Positions 9,094 through 19,409 of a DNA stretch of 64,000 nt are shown piece after piece (the stretch's first letter is position 1; the number at the start of each line of letters is the position of its first letter). Source of the stretch: Clostridium saudiense (GTDB taxonomy: Bacteria; Bacillota; Clostridia; Clostridiales; Clostridiaceae); contig NZ_CBYM010000001.1 in the NCBI RefSeq assembly GCF_000577815.1, positions 186,001 to 250,000 on the forward strand, read 5' to 3'. The notes beneath the pieces are model-generated. The model worked only from the letters and a program-made list of their open reading frames with translations. It was not told where the DNA came from and made no database searches. A program made the position numbers and the translations under genes.

Positions 9094-12000
9094 TGATAAA
9101 AAATGCTTTATGGAAAGATATTTTTAGAGATATCAAAAAATCTAAAGGAAGATTTATTTCAATTGCATCTATAATTGTATTGGGAGTAATGCTATTTACT
9201 GGTGTTAAAATTGCACCAATTGATATGAAAAGTACAGCTGATAAATATTATGATGATTATAATTTAATGGATTTAAAAATAATATCGACATTAGGTTTAA
9301 GTGATAATGATGTTAATGATATTAAAAATATAGAAGGTGTCTTAGGAGTTTATCCAAGTAAGACTATAGATGTATTGTCAAAGCATGGTTCAGAAGAAGT
9401 TGTAATAAGAATTCATAGTTTGCCAAGTGATAATTTAAATGATAGTAATGAAAATTACATTAATAGGCTTAATGTAGTAGAAGGAAGACTTCCTACAAAT
9501 GAAAATGAATGTGTAATTGCAAATGAAAAATTTAAAAGTTTAAATATGAAAATTGGTGACAAGATAACACTTTTTTCTGGGGATAATACTGATATTAATG
9601 AGTCATTAGAAAATGATGAATATGAAATAGTAGGAATAGTAGAAACACCATATTACTTAAGTAATCAAATTGGAAGCAGTACAATAGGTAACGGGAATGT
9701 TAAAACTTATATGTATATAAATGAAAATAATTTTAAAAGTGATATTTATACAGAAGTTTATGCAACGGTTGATGGCGCAAGGAATATTAATTCTTATGAA
9801 AGTAAATATTTTGATATAATAGATAAAACAACTGCTTCAATAGAAAATATTTCATCTAAAATAAATAATAGAAGATATGCTGAAGTAATAGATTCTGCTA
9901 ATGTAGAGCTAGATAATGGTAAAAAGGAATATGAAGATAAAAAATCAGAAGCATTACAACAAATTGATGATGCAAAGAAAGAAATAGAAAATTCTAAAAA
10001 TACATTAGTTCAAGCTGAAAGTGAAATAAGTACTAAAGAACAACAATTAAAAGATTCTATAAAATTAGGAAAAGAAAAAATTAATGTTGCAGAAGAAGAG
10101 TTGAATCAAAAAGAAGAAGAGTATAATATTGGGTTAAGTACATTTAATGATGCAAAAAAAGTAGCTGAAGAAGGTTTTGTAAAAGCAGAGGAAAATATAA
10201 AAGAATCTGAAGAAAAATTAAATGAGTTAAAAAAACAAAAAGATAGTTTAGAACAAGCTTTAAGTAATGAAGAATTATCACAAGAAGAAAAAGAAAGAAT
10301 TACTCAAGAAATAAATAGTATTAATTTTTTAGTACAACAAGGGATAGATAAATTAAGTGAAGGAAAAGCACAACTTGAAGAAAAAAAAGAGGAATTGGTA
10401 AAACAGGAAGAGAGCCTTAAATCTGTACAGATTCAGCTTGCAACAGGAAGAGAAGCAATAAATTCCTCTAAGAATTCTTTAATTGAAGCTCAAAATAGTG
10501 GAATAGCTCAATTAGAAGAAGCAAAAGCACAATTAATTGAAGGTAAAACAAAGATTCAAGAAGGTGAAAAGGAGCTTTTAGAAAAAGAAAAGTTGGCAAA
10601 TGAAGAGCTAGCTAAAGCAGAAGAAGAGATTAAGAAAGCTGAAGAGGAAATTGCAAAAATTAAAAAGCCAGAATTATATGTATTAGATAGAAAATCTCAT
10701 TATTCTTATGTGGATTTTGAAAATAATGCAAAGAGTATTGATAAATTATCCAATGTATTCCCAGTATTTTTCTTTATTGTTGCAGCCTTAGTTTGTTTAA
10801 CAACAATGACTAGAATGGTTGATGAGCAACGAGTAAATATAGGTACTTTAAAGGCATTAGGATATAGCAAAGGTAGCATAGCTAAAAAATTTATAGTATA
10901 TGCATTGTTAGCTAGTACAATTGGATGTATTATAGGTGTTGTATTAGGGTTTACAGTACTTCCACTTATAATAATAGATGCCTATAAAATATTATATATT
11001 TTACCTAATGTTAACTATGTTATTAATATTCCACTTGCAATTCTTGTTTTTGTAGCGGCTATAGGTCTTACTACATTTGCGACATATGCAGCTTGTAGAA
11101 TTGAATTGATGGAAACACCTTCAGTACTTATGAGGCCAAAGGCACCTAAAGAAGGTAAAAGAATTTTATTAGAAAGAATACCGTTTATATGGAATAAACT
11201 TAATTTTATTGGAAAAGTTACTGTAAGAAATATTTTTAGGTATAAAAAGAGATTTTTAATGACTGTAATAGGAATAGCAGGAAGTACGGCATTGTTACTT
11301 ACTGGTTTTGGTATTAAAGATTCTATTAAGGCTGTCGTTTCTAAACAATATGGGGAATTAACAAAATATGAAATGGCTTTGAATCTTGATAATAATATTA
11401 GTGATGAAGAGTTTAGTAGTACAAAAAATGAAATAAGTGAAGATGAAAATATAGAAGATTATTTATTTGTAACAAGTGAAAATAGTAAAGTTATAGCTAA
11501 GGATATGAGTAAAGATGTTTCACTTATTGTTTCAAATGATAATGATAAGTTTAATAATTTTGAATTATTGAGAAATAGAATAAGTGGGGATATTATTGAA
11601 CTTACAGAAGAGAATGTTGTAATATCTGAAAAGCTTGCAAAGCTATTGAATGTTAAAGTTGGTGATGAAGTAGAAATTACTAATAATAATGATAAAAAAG
11701 GAAAAGTAAAAATTGGATCAATAGCTGAAAGATATGTAAATAATTATATTTATATAAGTGAAAAATATTATGAAGAAGTATTTAATGAAAATGCTAAAAT
11801 TAATAGTATTCTATTAAAGTTAAATAAGGAAAGTTTAGTAAATGAAGTTTCAAATAAATTTATTACTATGGATGGAATATCTGGAACTGTAAATAATACA
11901 AGCGCTAAGCAAAATTTTGATGATACAATTAAATCACTAGATTTAGTAGTTATTGTAATGATCTTATGTGCAGGTTCATTATCCTTTATAGTGCTTTTCA

Positions 12001-12338
12001 ATTTAACAAATGTTAATATTTCTGAACGTATAAGAGAAATAGCCACAATAAAAGTATTAGGATTTTATGATAAGGAAGTTTCGGCTTATATATATAGGGA
12101 AAATATATTGTTAACTATAATTGGTTTAATTGTTGGACTGGGATTAGGTGTTGTATTTCATAAATTTATTATAGTAACTGTAGAAATGGATTACGTTATG
12201 TTTGGAAGAAATATATCATTATTTAGTTTTATAATAGCATCAATATTAACTATGATATTTGCATTACTTGTAAATTTTGCAATGTATTATAAATTAAAAA
12301 ATGTCCAAATGGTTGAATCATTAAAATCTGTAGATTAA
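9093..12338 (+). CDS. FtsX-type ABC permease with long coiled-coil stalk
   Basis: A 1081-residue membrane protein. The layout is: a first membrane helix (about residues 20-40), a MacB-like extracellular domain (about 45-265), a long Lys/Glu/Gln-rich coiled coil (about 270-524), an FtsX core of three helices (about 545-670), a further helix near 720 and second extracellular domain, then a last FtsX core (about 950-1075). MacB/LolC-type transporters work as mechanotransducers rather than classic importers; the substrate is not evident. ATG at 9087 is also possible, but 9093 is better spaced from AAGGA at 9078-9082. No accessory lipoprotein, kinase or regulator is adjacent. Confidence 0.93.
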   Translation: MIKNALWKDIFRDIKKSKGRFISIASIIVLGVMLFTGVKIAPIDMKSTADKYYDDYNLMDLKIISTLGLSDNDVNDIKNIEGVLGVYPSKTIDVLSKHGSEEVVIRIHSLPSDNLNDSNENYINRLNVVEGRLPTNENECVIANEKFKSLNMKIGDKITLFSGDNTDINESLENDEYEIVGIVETPYYLSNQIGSSTIGNGNVKTYMYINENNFKSDIYTEVYATVDGARNINSYESKYFDIIDKTTASIENISSKINNRRYAEVIDSANVELDNGKKEYEDKKSEALQQIDDAKKEIENSKNTLVQAESEISTKEQQLKDSIKLGKEKINVAEEELNQKEEEYNIGLSTFNDAKKVAEEGFVKAEENIKESEEKLNELKKQKDSLEQALSNEELSQEEKERITQEINSINFLVQQGIDKLSEGKAQLEEKKEELVKQEESLKSVQIQLATGREAINSSKNSLIEAQNSGIAQLEEAKAQLIEGKTKIQEGEKELLEKEKLANEELAKAEEEIKKAEEEIAKIKKPELYVLDRKSHYSYVDFENNAKSIDKLSNVFPVFFFIVAALVCLTTMTRMVDEQRVNIGTLKALGYSKGSIAKKFIVYALLASTIGCIIGVVLGFTVLPLIIIDAYKILYILPNVNYVINIPLAILVFVAAIGLTTFATYAACRIELMETPSVLMRPKAPKEGKRILLERIPFIWNKLNFIGKVTVRNIFRYKKRFLMTVIGIAGSTALLLTGFGIKDSIKAVVSKQYGELTKYEMALNLDNNISDEEFSSTKNEISEDENIEDYLFVTSENSKVIAKDMSKDVSLIVSNDNDKFNNFELLRNRISGDIIELTEENVVISEKLAKLLNVKVGDEVEITNNNDKKGKVKIGSIAERYVNNYIYISEKYYEEVFNENAKINSILLKLNKESLVNEVSNKFITMDGISGTVNNTSAKQNFDDTIKSLDLVVIVMILCAGSLSFIVLFNLTNVNISERIREIATIKVLGFYDKEVSAYIYRENILLTIIGLIVGLGLGVVFHKFIIVTVEMDYVMFGRNISLFSFIIASILTMIFALLVNFAMYYKLKNVQMVESLKSVD

Positions 12339-12341
12339 AGC

Positions 12342-12386
12342 AAATTAGATGTGTAATTAGATTTTACACATCTAATTTAATTTTTT
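12342..12386. terminator. Bidirectional terminator between ABC permease and AraC genes
   Basis: A perfect 15-bp stem (12342-12356 with 12364-12378) with a 7-base loop is followed by TTTTTT. It overlaps the AraC stop codon, so the 3' ends of both convergent genes share it. Confidence 0.85.
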
Positions 12387-13279
12387 AGATAAATACCGTT
12401 TAATAGTCTAAATTCCTTTGGTGTTAAATTATATTTTCTCTTAAATAGTTTATTAAAATATGATAAGTTATCAAATCCTACTTCTAAAGATATATCCATA
12501 ATTGCATTATTGGATGTAGTAAGTAAAATAGAAGCTTTTTCTAAGCGATAATTATTTATATATTGAATACAAGTTAAGCCTATATGTTTTTTAAAAAATC
12601 TCATAAAGTGATATTCACTATAATCACAAATATTTGCTAATGTGTTAATAGAAATATCTTCAGTATAATGTTCATTAATATAATTTAATACTGACTTAAT
12701 TTTATCCATAGTATTAACAGTTAATAAGCTTTTATTGATTTGCTGTTCAATTAGATTATTTTTATAAAGAAGTGCAAAGAAATGAAATAAAAATGATTTT
12801 AATTCCAATTCATATGCAATATCCTTTTCGTAGTAGCAGTAAAGTATATTTTCTATTAAGTTAAATATAGTATTATAGCAAGGACTAGTTCCTTTTATAA
12901 AAGTAGGAAGTTCATGCTCATGATTTAAAATTGGTGATATATATTTAAGTAATGCACCGTCAGTAGTTGAACTTTTAAGCATGTCCATATTAAATACAAA
13001 TGATATCCAAGTCATTGTATTATCTTTAATTAATGAAAAAGAGTGAAGTTTTTGAGGTCCCACAATTAAAATATCACCTTTATTAATTATAAATGAATCT
13101 AAATCAATTCTATAATTACAACTTCCATCTATAACTATAATAACTTCTATTTCTTCATGCCAATGAACAGCAATTGAAGGAAAAGTTGGACTTATAGTAC
13201 CCTTATATATAGAAAATGGTAAAATAAAATTCCCATGAGTAGTATTTTCTTTTAATCTTGTAAAATCTAATTTATCCAT
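12377..13279 (-). CDS. AraC-family transcriptional regulator
   Basis: A 300-residue regulator. The N-terminal cupin-like sensor (about residues 15-160, with HWHEEIEVI and the metal- or sugar-pocket-like SIAVHWHEE segment) is followed by a C-terminal double helix-turn-helix (about 195-295) with the family signature near VGFDNLSYFNKLFKRKYNLTPKEFR. Such proteins usually respond to a sugar and control the adjacent catabolic gene. It is divergent from the GH31 glycosidase with 139 bases between them, so that gene is the likely target (inference). The start follows a GGAG site on the minus strand. Confidence 0.93.
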   Translation of the reverse strand: MDKLDFTRLKENTTHGNFILPFSIYKGTISPTFPSIAVHWHEEIEVIIVIDGSCNYRIDLDSFIINKGDILIVGPQKLHSFSLIKDNTMTWISFVFNMDMLKSSTTDGALLKYISPILNHEHELPTFIKGTSPCYNTIFNLIENILYCYYEKDIAYELELKSFLFHFFALLYKNNLIEQQINKSLLTVNTMDKIKSVLNYINEHYTEDISINTLANICDYSEYHFMRFFKKHIGLTCIQYINNYRLEKASILLTTSNNAIMDISLEVGFDNLSYFNKLFKRKYNLTPKEFRLLNGIYLKN

Positions 13280-13294
13280 ATAATCTCCAGTATA

Positions 13295-13327
13295 GCAGTA
13301 TTGTTTTATTTAGTGATAGTATACTGC
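13295..13327. promoter_or_regulatory. Inverted repeat between araC-type and GH31 genes
   Basis: GCAGTAT (13295-13301) and ATACTGC (13321-13327) form a perfect 7-bp inverted repeat with a 19-base spacer, 16 bases upstream of the regulator start. The spacing suits an operator for a dimeric or looping regulator. Confidence 0.4.
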
Positions 13328-13418
13328 AAGTATTTTATATTTCTAATTATTATAATAACATTATAATAGTAGTATTTAAATAGAATAATTCAATTGGTAT
13401 AAAGGGGATAGAAGTACT

Positions 13419-15755
13419 ATGTTAGGAAAAATATTAGGTTATGAAGTAAATGGAAATTTAATATTAGTAAATTATAAAGATATTCAATGTACTGTTACTA
13501 TGGTTAATGAAAGAGTAGTAAACTTTTTTGCACCATTTTTTAGAAAAGAAAGAAATTCGAAAGCGGTAGAAAATTTAAAGTGTGAAAATATTGAGTTTAG
13601 TGTAGAAAAAAATGAAGGATGTTTAAATGTAAAAACTAAATTATTAGATATTAGAATTTACGATGATTTTAAAGTTGATATATTTAAATCAAATGGAGAA
13701 GCATTATGTAGAGACTTTAGGGGAGAAAGAAAACCTTTTAGAAGATTAGGAGCAAATTTTTCGTTAGCTGCTGAAGAAGGACATAAATTGGAAGGGCACG
13801 AAGAGTATAAAATATATGTATCAAAAGTAATGGAAAATGATATGTATTTTTATGGTTTAGGGGAAAGAACAGGATCATTAAATAAAAAAGGATATCATTA
13901 TAGAAATTGGAATACGGATGATCCAACACCACATGGAGAAACATATGCCCAGTTATACAAATCTATACCATTTTTAATTACAATGAAGGATAAAGAAGCA
14001 TGTGGTATTTTCTTTGATAATCATTTTGAAAGCCACTTTGATATGGGAAAGGAAAACTCAAATTATTACTATTTTGGAGCGAAGGATGGAAATTTAGATT
14101 ATTACTTTATTTATGGACCAGAAGTTAGTAAGGTTGTAAACGAATATACTAATTTAACTGGCAAAACACCATTACCACAAGTTTGGACATTAGGGTATCA
14201 GCAATGCAGATGGTCTTACGCACCGGCAGAACGAGCTTTAGAAATTGCGAAAACTTTTAGGAAAAAGAATATACCATGTGACACAATTTATTTAGATATT
14301 GATTATATGGATGGTTTTAGAGTGTTTACATGGGATAATAAAAAGTTTGAAAATCCTAAAGATTTTACAAATCAATTAAAGGAAATGGGATTTAAAGTTG
14401 TAACAATAATTGATCCAGGGGTAAAAGTAGATAAAGGATATAAGGTTTATGATGAAGGTATAAAAAATGGATATTTTGCAACAGATAAAGATGGAATAGT
14501 ATATAAAAATGTTGTGTGGCCAGGAGATTCTGTTTTTCCAGATTTTATGAATTCAAATGTTAGAAAGTGGTGGGCAAATAATCAAAAAATAATGATTGAT
14601 GCAGGGGTTGCAGGAATTTGGAATGATATGAATGAACCAGCTAGTTTTAATGGACCATTACCTGATGATATAATTTTTGATAATGATGGTACAATAGTTA
14701 CTCATAAGGAAATTCATAATGTTTATGGACATATGATGGATAAGGCAACATATGATGGAATTAAAGAATTTACAGGTAAAAGACCTTTTGTAGTAACTAG
14801 GGCATGCTATGCTGGTACACAGAAATATGCTACAGTTTGGACTGGTGATAATCAAAGTACATGGGAACATTTAAGAATGTCTTTACCAATGCTAATGAAT
14901 CTTGGGCTTAGTGGTATGGCTTTTTGTGGTACTGATGTTGGTGGATTTGGACATGATTGTACAGCTGAGCTTTTAAGTAGATGGGTTCAAGTTGGTGCAT
15001 TTACACCATTGTTCAGGAATCATTCTACTATTGGTAGTAGAGAGCAGGAACCATGGGCATTTGGTAATGAGACAGAAGAAATTAATAGAAAATATATTAA
15101 ATTAAGATATAAGTTTATTCCTTATTTATATGATATGATGCACAAATGTGAAGAAAATGGAGCTCCAATTATAAGACCGTTATTATATGATTATCAAAAT
15201 GATAAAAAGACATATGAAATTAATGATGAATTCTTATTTGGTGATAATATATTAGTTTCGCCAGTGGTTGAACAAGGATCAAGGCAAAAATTAGTTTATC
15301 TTCCAGAGGGAAATAATTGGATTGATTATTGGACAGGAACAGAATTTGAGGGTGGGCAATATATTATTAAAGAAGCACCTTTAGATATTTGTCCTATTTA
15401 TATTAAAGCAATGTCAATTATACCAACTAGCAAAGATGTAAATTATATAGGTGAAAAAGATAATGAGTGTTTAAATTTAAATATTTATTTATCTAATAAA
15501 AAGGGTATTGGAAATTATAATAATTTCCTTGATGATGGGGAAAGCTTTGATTATAAAGAAGGAAAATTTAATAAATATGAATTTAACTTTGAGTTAGGAG
15601 AAGCATTAAATATAGAAATGAAAGAAAAAATAGGATATGAAAAAGTCTATAAGGAAATTGAAATTATAGTTCATAATTTTGATTGTAGTAAAAAAGTATT
15701 CTTTAATGGAAATGAAGTTGAATTAATAGATAATAAATTAAAAATTAAATTATAA
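13419..15755 (+). CDS. Glycoside hydrolase family 31, alpha-glucosidase-like
   Basis: Retaining alpha-glycosidase of 778 residues, probably cytoplasmic because no signal peptide is visible. An N-terminal beta-sandwich is followed by a TIM barrel with the family signatures: DIDYMDGFRVFTWD near residue 292, the nucleophile D403 in GIWNDMNEP, and the acid/base D477 in TGDNQSTWEH. C-terminal beta domains complete it. Activity could be on maltose/isomaltose-type or xyloside substrates; GH31 is too diverse to choose. It is divergent from an AraC regulator that probably controls it. No transporter is adjacent. Tandem hairpins follow the gene. Confidence 0.95.
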   Translation: MLGKILGYEVNGNLILVNYKDIQCTVTMVNERVVNFFAPFFRKERNSKAVENLKCENIEFSVEKNEGCLNVKTKLLDIRIYDDFKVDIFKSNGEALCRDFRGERKPFRRLGANFSLAAEEGHKLEGHEEYKIYVSKVMENDMYFYGLGERTGSLNKKGYHYRNWNTDDPTPHGETYAQLYKSIPFLITMKDKEACGIFFDNHFESHFDMGKENSNYYYFGAKDGNLDYYFIYGPEVSKVVNEYTNLTGKTPLPQVWTLGYQQCRWSYAPAERALEIAKTFRKKNIPCDTIYLDIDYMDGFRVFTWDNKKFENPKDFTNQLKEMGFKVVTIIDPGVKVDKGYKVYDEGIKNGYFATDKDGIVYKNVVWPGDSVFPDFMNSNVRKWWANNQKIMIDAGVAGIWNDMNEPASFNGPLPDDIIFDNDGTIVTHKEIHNVYGHMMDKATYDGIKEFTGKRPFVVTRACYAGTQKYATVWTGDNQSTWEHLRMSLPMLMNLGLSGMAFCGTDVGGFGHDCTAELLSRWVQVGAFTPLFRNHSTIGSREQEPWAFGNETEEINRKYIKLRYKFIPYLYDMMHKCEENGAPIIRPLLYDYQNDKKTYEINDEFLFGDNILVSPVVEQGSRQKLVYLPEGNNWIDYWTGTEFEGGQYIIKEAPLDICPIYIKAMSIIPTSKDVNYIGEKDNECLNLNIYLSNKKGIGNYNNFLDDGESFDYKEGKFNKYEFNFELGEALNIEMKEKIGYEKVYKEIEIIVHNFDCSKKVFFNGNEVELIDNKLKIKL

Positions 15756-15766
15756 ATTAGTTAATC

Positions 15767-15796
15767 TTACAATGCTTTATAGCATTTTGTAATTTT
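15767..15796 (+). terminator. First hairpin of a tandem terminator after GH31
   Basis: TTACAATGCT (15767-15776) pairs with AGCATTTTGTAA (15781-15792) with a small bulge and runs into TTTT. Confidence 0.5.
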
Positions 15797-15820
15797 ATAA
15801 ATTTCCATCTTAAATTTATG

Positions 15821-15855
15821 AAGCACTAGGTTTTTATAAAACTGGTGCTTTTTTA
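15821..15855 (+). terminator. Second terminator after GH31
   Basis: AAGCACTAGGTTTT pairs with AAAACTGGTGCTT (one wobble, one bulged base) and is followed by TTTTTT. Confidence 0.7.
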
Positions 15856-15958
15856 TGTTTAAAAGAAACTAATAATATTTATGTAAAAAAATTATACCTT
15901 GCATGACTTATAATAATAAATATAAAATTTAGAAGTTTATTTATTAGTAAGAATAGTG

Positions 15959-15987
15959 TTAACTGTAATGATAAGATATGTTATAAT
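15959..15987 (+). promoter_or_regulatory. Promoter of the SNF2 helicase gene
   Basis: -35 TTAACT (15959-15964), 17-base spacer, extended -10 TG-T-TATAAT (15979-15987). The transcript would have a leader of about 25 bases to the ATG at 16020. Confidence 0.6.
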
Positions 15988-16019
15988 AATTTATTACTTT
16001 AAGATAATGAGGTGAAAAT

Positions 16020-19000
16020 ATGAACTTAAGAAAGCTATTAGATGCAGTATTGGCTTTAGGATCTAATATTAGTATTAAAGAAGGTAAAGAAATTCATAAG
16101 TTAAAATTAGTAACAGGCATGACAAGTAAAAGCATTGATGGTGTTTATCATATATATTCAAAAGTGAAAGAAGAGGATGACTCTAAAAGCTATAGTTGTC
16201 ATATAAAATATAATTTAAAAAATGAAAAAGTTAATGGTGCAACTTGTACATGTAGTACTTATGAGGAATTTTCAAAACATAAAAATAATTATGTTTGTAA
16301 ACATATAATAGCAAGCATATTTTCATTTTATATAATTGCTAAAAATAAAATAAAAAAAAGTAATAGAAGTAACAATACAATACAAAATAAAATAAATAGA
16401 TCAGATAATTATAAAAAAGAAATAAAATTAGATTTAGATATAAAAAGTATTAAAGAAAAAAATATATTTATGTTTGATGTTCAATTTAGAATTGGTGAAG
16501 GTAGTACTTATTTGGTGACCAAATTAAATGAGTTTTTTCAGGCTATGGAAAATAAAAGTCCTTTAAGGATTAATGGAGAATTTTTATTTAATCCTTACAA
16601 TATGTATTTTTCTGAAAGTGATAAGGAGCTTTTATCATTTGCAATTGATAGATTTAAAGAAAATGATGAAGTTAAAATAATTGAAGGTAAATATTTAAGA
16701 TTAAAAAGTAATGAAATTAGAGACTTCCTATCGTTAGTTAGTAGTGATAAAAAAGTAAAATTTAATTATGATTATATTAACTATGAAACTTTTGTGTATA
16801 AAGAAAATTTACCATTATCATTTACTTTGAAACTAGAAAATGATAGTGTTAATCTTACTACTAAAAAGAAACTACCTATACCTTTGAGTAATAAATTTGA
16901 TGTTTTTCTTTACGATAGAAAAATATATTTACCAAGTATTAGTGTTGCAAACTCTTATTTTGGATTTTGGAAGGAACTTAAAAGACAAGGAAAGATAGAA
17001 TATTCTAAAGAAAGTAATGAGTTAATAAAGGTAATAAAAGTTTTAAGTGAAATTAGTAGCGATGTTATATTATCAGAAGGAATAAAGAGAATATGTAGAA
17101 GATTTTGGAAGCCTAAGCTAAGTTTTTCTACAGAAAATAAATTAGTTAAGTGTAAAGCAATAATAAACTATTTTGGTAAGAATATAAATATTTTAGAAAA
17201 TGATAGTATTGAGTTTTTTAGAGATTTGACCTTGGAAGATGAAATTGATAGAAGACTTGAAAGATTAAGATTTATAAAGAAAAATAAAGACTATATTTTT
17301 ATTGGAAATGATGATGAATATTATGAATTTTTAACTGCAGGAATAAATGAGCTTGCTTTAATTTCTAAAGTAACTTTCAATAAAAGTTTTGAAAAATCTA
17401 ATTTACTAAACTCAAAAAATATAGAAGCTATAATTGAAGATGAAGAGGACAACTTATACTTTAAATTTAATATAGAGGATATTGATTTTAGTGAATATAA
17501 AGACATTTTAGAAGCTTTAAAAGATGGAAGGAAGTATTATAAAAGTAAAAAAAGTAGACTAATTAATTTAAAAGATATTGGTATGAAGAATTTTCTAAAT
17601 ATGCTTGATAATTTATCTTATAGAAAAGACTTAAGTCAAGGAATATTAGAAGTAGATAAAAATAAAGCTTTATTTTTAGAAAATAGCATTGAAGGAAATA
17701 ATTTATCCTTTATTAGAGGCAATAAGATAGTGAAAGATATTGCAGATAAATTATCTAATCGTAATGAAACGGAAATAAGTCAAGTGAAAGGATTTAATGG
17801 ACAATTAAGAAACTATCAGTTAGTTGGAGTAAATTATTTAAAGGCTTTAAGTAATTTAGGGTTTGGTGGAATTTTAGCTGATGAAATGGGATTAGGTAAA
17901 ACAATACAAATTATTTCATTTCTCTTAGAAGAGAAGAATTTAAAAGAGGATAATAAAAAAAGCCTTATAGTTGCACCTACATCACTTTTATATAATTGGA
18001 AGGCTGAATTTGAAAAATTTGCGCCACAGATAAAAGTAGGAATAGTACATGGAAATAAAAATGTTAGAGAAAAAATATTAATGAACATAAATGAGTTTGA
18101 TGTATTGATTACAACTTATGGAACGATTAAAAATGATATAGATTTTTATGAAAATGAAGTTTTTGATTATTGCATAATAGATGAAGCACAAAATATAAAA
18201 AATCCTAAAGCGCAAAATACCAAGGTTATTAAAGAAATAAATGCAAAAGTTAAATTTGCTTTAACAGGAACTCCTATTGAAAATACTATTGTTGAATTAT
18301 GGTCAATTTTTGATTTTATAATGCCAGGATATTTATTTGATGAAAGTTCTTTTAAAGAAAAATTTATGCATAGAGATGAAGATGAACTAGAAGAATTAAA
18401 AATTCTTATTAATCCATTTATATTGAGAAGATTGAAAAGAGACGTTATTTCTGAATTACCAGAAAAAATTGAAAAAAAATATTATGTTCAAATGACATCT
18501 GATCAAAGACTTGCTTATAAAAATTATATGAAAGACGTTAAGCTAAGTATTAAAAATGGCGAAGAGGATAAGGTTACTATTTTTTCTTACTTAACAAGAT
18601 TAAGACAGATATGTCTTGATCCATCATTAGTAGATGAAAATTATAACGGTAAAAATGGGAAAATTAATACGGCTATAGATATAATTGAGGATATAATTGA
18701 AAGTAAATATAAAATATTAGTTTTTTCGCAATTTACATCAGTATTAAAAAAACTAAGAAAAGAATTAATAGAAAGAGGAATTGAAAGTAAATATCTTGAT
18801 GGAACAACAGTTGCAAAGGAAAGAATAAGCTTAGTTAATGAATTTAATGAAAGTAAAGAGGCACAGGTATTTTTAATTTCATTAAAGGCAGGAGGAACAG
18901 GATTAAATTTAACATCTGCAAAATTTGTAATGCACATGGATCCATGGTGGAATCCTGCAATTGAAGACCAAGCTACTGATAGAGCTCATAGGATAGGGCA

Positions 19001-19175
19001 AAAAAATATAGTTGAAGTTATTAAGTTAATTGCAAAAGATACCATAGAAGAAAATATTATAAAGTTACAGGAAGATAAGAGAGAAATAATTAATAGTGTT
19101 ATAAGTGATGATAGCTTAAATATAAATAATATTTCAAAGCTAACAAATGAAGAAATTTTAGACTTATTTAAATAA
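16020..19175 (+). CDS. SWIM zinc-finger SNF2-family helicase
   Basis: A 1051-residue DNA translocase. An N-terminal SWIM zinc finger (CTCSTYEEF, then CKHI, about residues 78-102) is followed by the bacterial SNF2-associated region (about 150-590) and a two-lobed helicase core: Walker A DEMGLGKTIQ near residue 622, DEAQ box IIDEAQNIKNP near 720, TGTPIEN near 755, and the C-terminal motif QATDRAHRIGQ near 990. Such proteins remodel protein-DNA complexes; in bacteria the common RapA is different in layout and no exact role is known. Single gene with its own promoter, GAGGTG site and a terminator at 19257. Confidence 0.94.
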   Translation: MNLRKLLDAVLALGSNISIKEGKEIHKLKLVTGMTSKSIDGVYHIYSKVKEEDDSKSYSCHIKYNLKNEKVNGATCTCSTYEEFSKHKNNYVCKHIIASIFSFYIIAKNKIKKSNRSNNTIQNKINRSDNYKKEIKLDLDIKSIKEKNIFMFDVQFRIGEGSTYLVTKLNEFFQAMENKSPLRINGEFLFNPYNMYFSESDKELLSFAIDRFKENDEVKIIEGKYLRLKSNEIRDFLSLVSSDKKVKFNYDYINYETFVYKENLPLSFTLKLENDSVNLTTKKKLPIPLSNKFDVFLYDRKIYLPSISVANSYFGFWKELKRQGKIEYSKESNELIKVIKVLSEISSDVILSEGIKRICRRFWKPKLSFSTENKLVKCKAIINYFGKNINILENDSIEFFRDLTLEDEIDRRLERLRFIKKNKDYIFIGNDDEYYEFLTAGINELALISKVTFNKSFEKSNLLNSKNIEAIIEDEEDNLYFKFNIEDIDFSEYKDILEALKDGRKYYKSKKSRLINLKDIGMKNFLNMLDNLSYRKDLSQGILEVDKNKALFLENSIEGNNLSFIRGNKIVKDIADKLSNRNETEISQVKGFNGQLRNYQLVGVNYLKALSNLGFGGILADEMGLGKTIQIISFLLEEKNLKEDNKKSLIVAPTSLLYNWKAEFEKFAPQIKVGIVHGNKNVREKILMNINEFDVLITTYGTIKNDIDFYENEVFDYCIIDEAQNIKNPKAQNTKVIKEINAKVKFALTGTPIENTIVELWSIFDFIMPGYLFDESSFKEKFMHRDEDELEELKILINPFILRRLKRDVISELPEKIEKKYYVQMTSDQRLAYKNYMKDVKLSIKNGEEDKVTIFSYLTRLRQICLDPSLVDENYNGKNGKINTAIDIIEDIIESKYKILVFSQFTSVLKKLRKELIERGIESKYLDGTTVAKERISLVNEFNESKEAQVFLISLKAGGTGLNLTSAKFVMHMDPWWNPAIEDQATDRAHRIGQKNIVEVIKLIAKDTIEENIIKLQEDKREIINSVISDDSLNINNISKLTNEEILDLFK

Positions 19176-19256
19176 AGACTATAGTTTTATAACAAGAGTA
19201 TATTATAAATTAATGAGTTATAAGTTATAGTTAAGCAGTAATATATTAATAAAATG

Positions 19257-19304
19257 TCCTTAATATTAATTCATAAATTGAGTTAATATTAAGGATATTT
19301 TTTT
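19257..19304 (+). terminator. Terminator after the SNF2 gene
   Basis: A perfect 13-bp stem (19257-19269 with 19283-19295) is followed by a T run (19298-19304). Confidence 0.85.
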
Positions 19305-19409
19305 GTGCGGTAAAGAATATAAATAAAATTAAGTAAAATTTACTAGATTAAGGTTAAATATGATAATATTAATAATATAAAAAATAATATTGACTTTTAG
19401 GAGGAGAAA

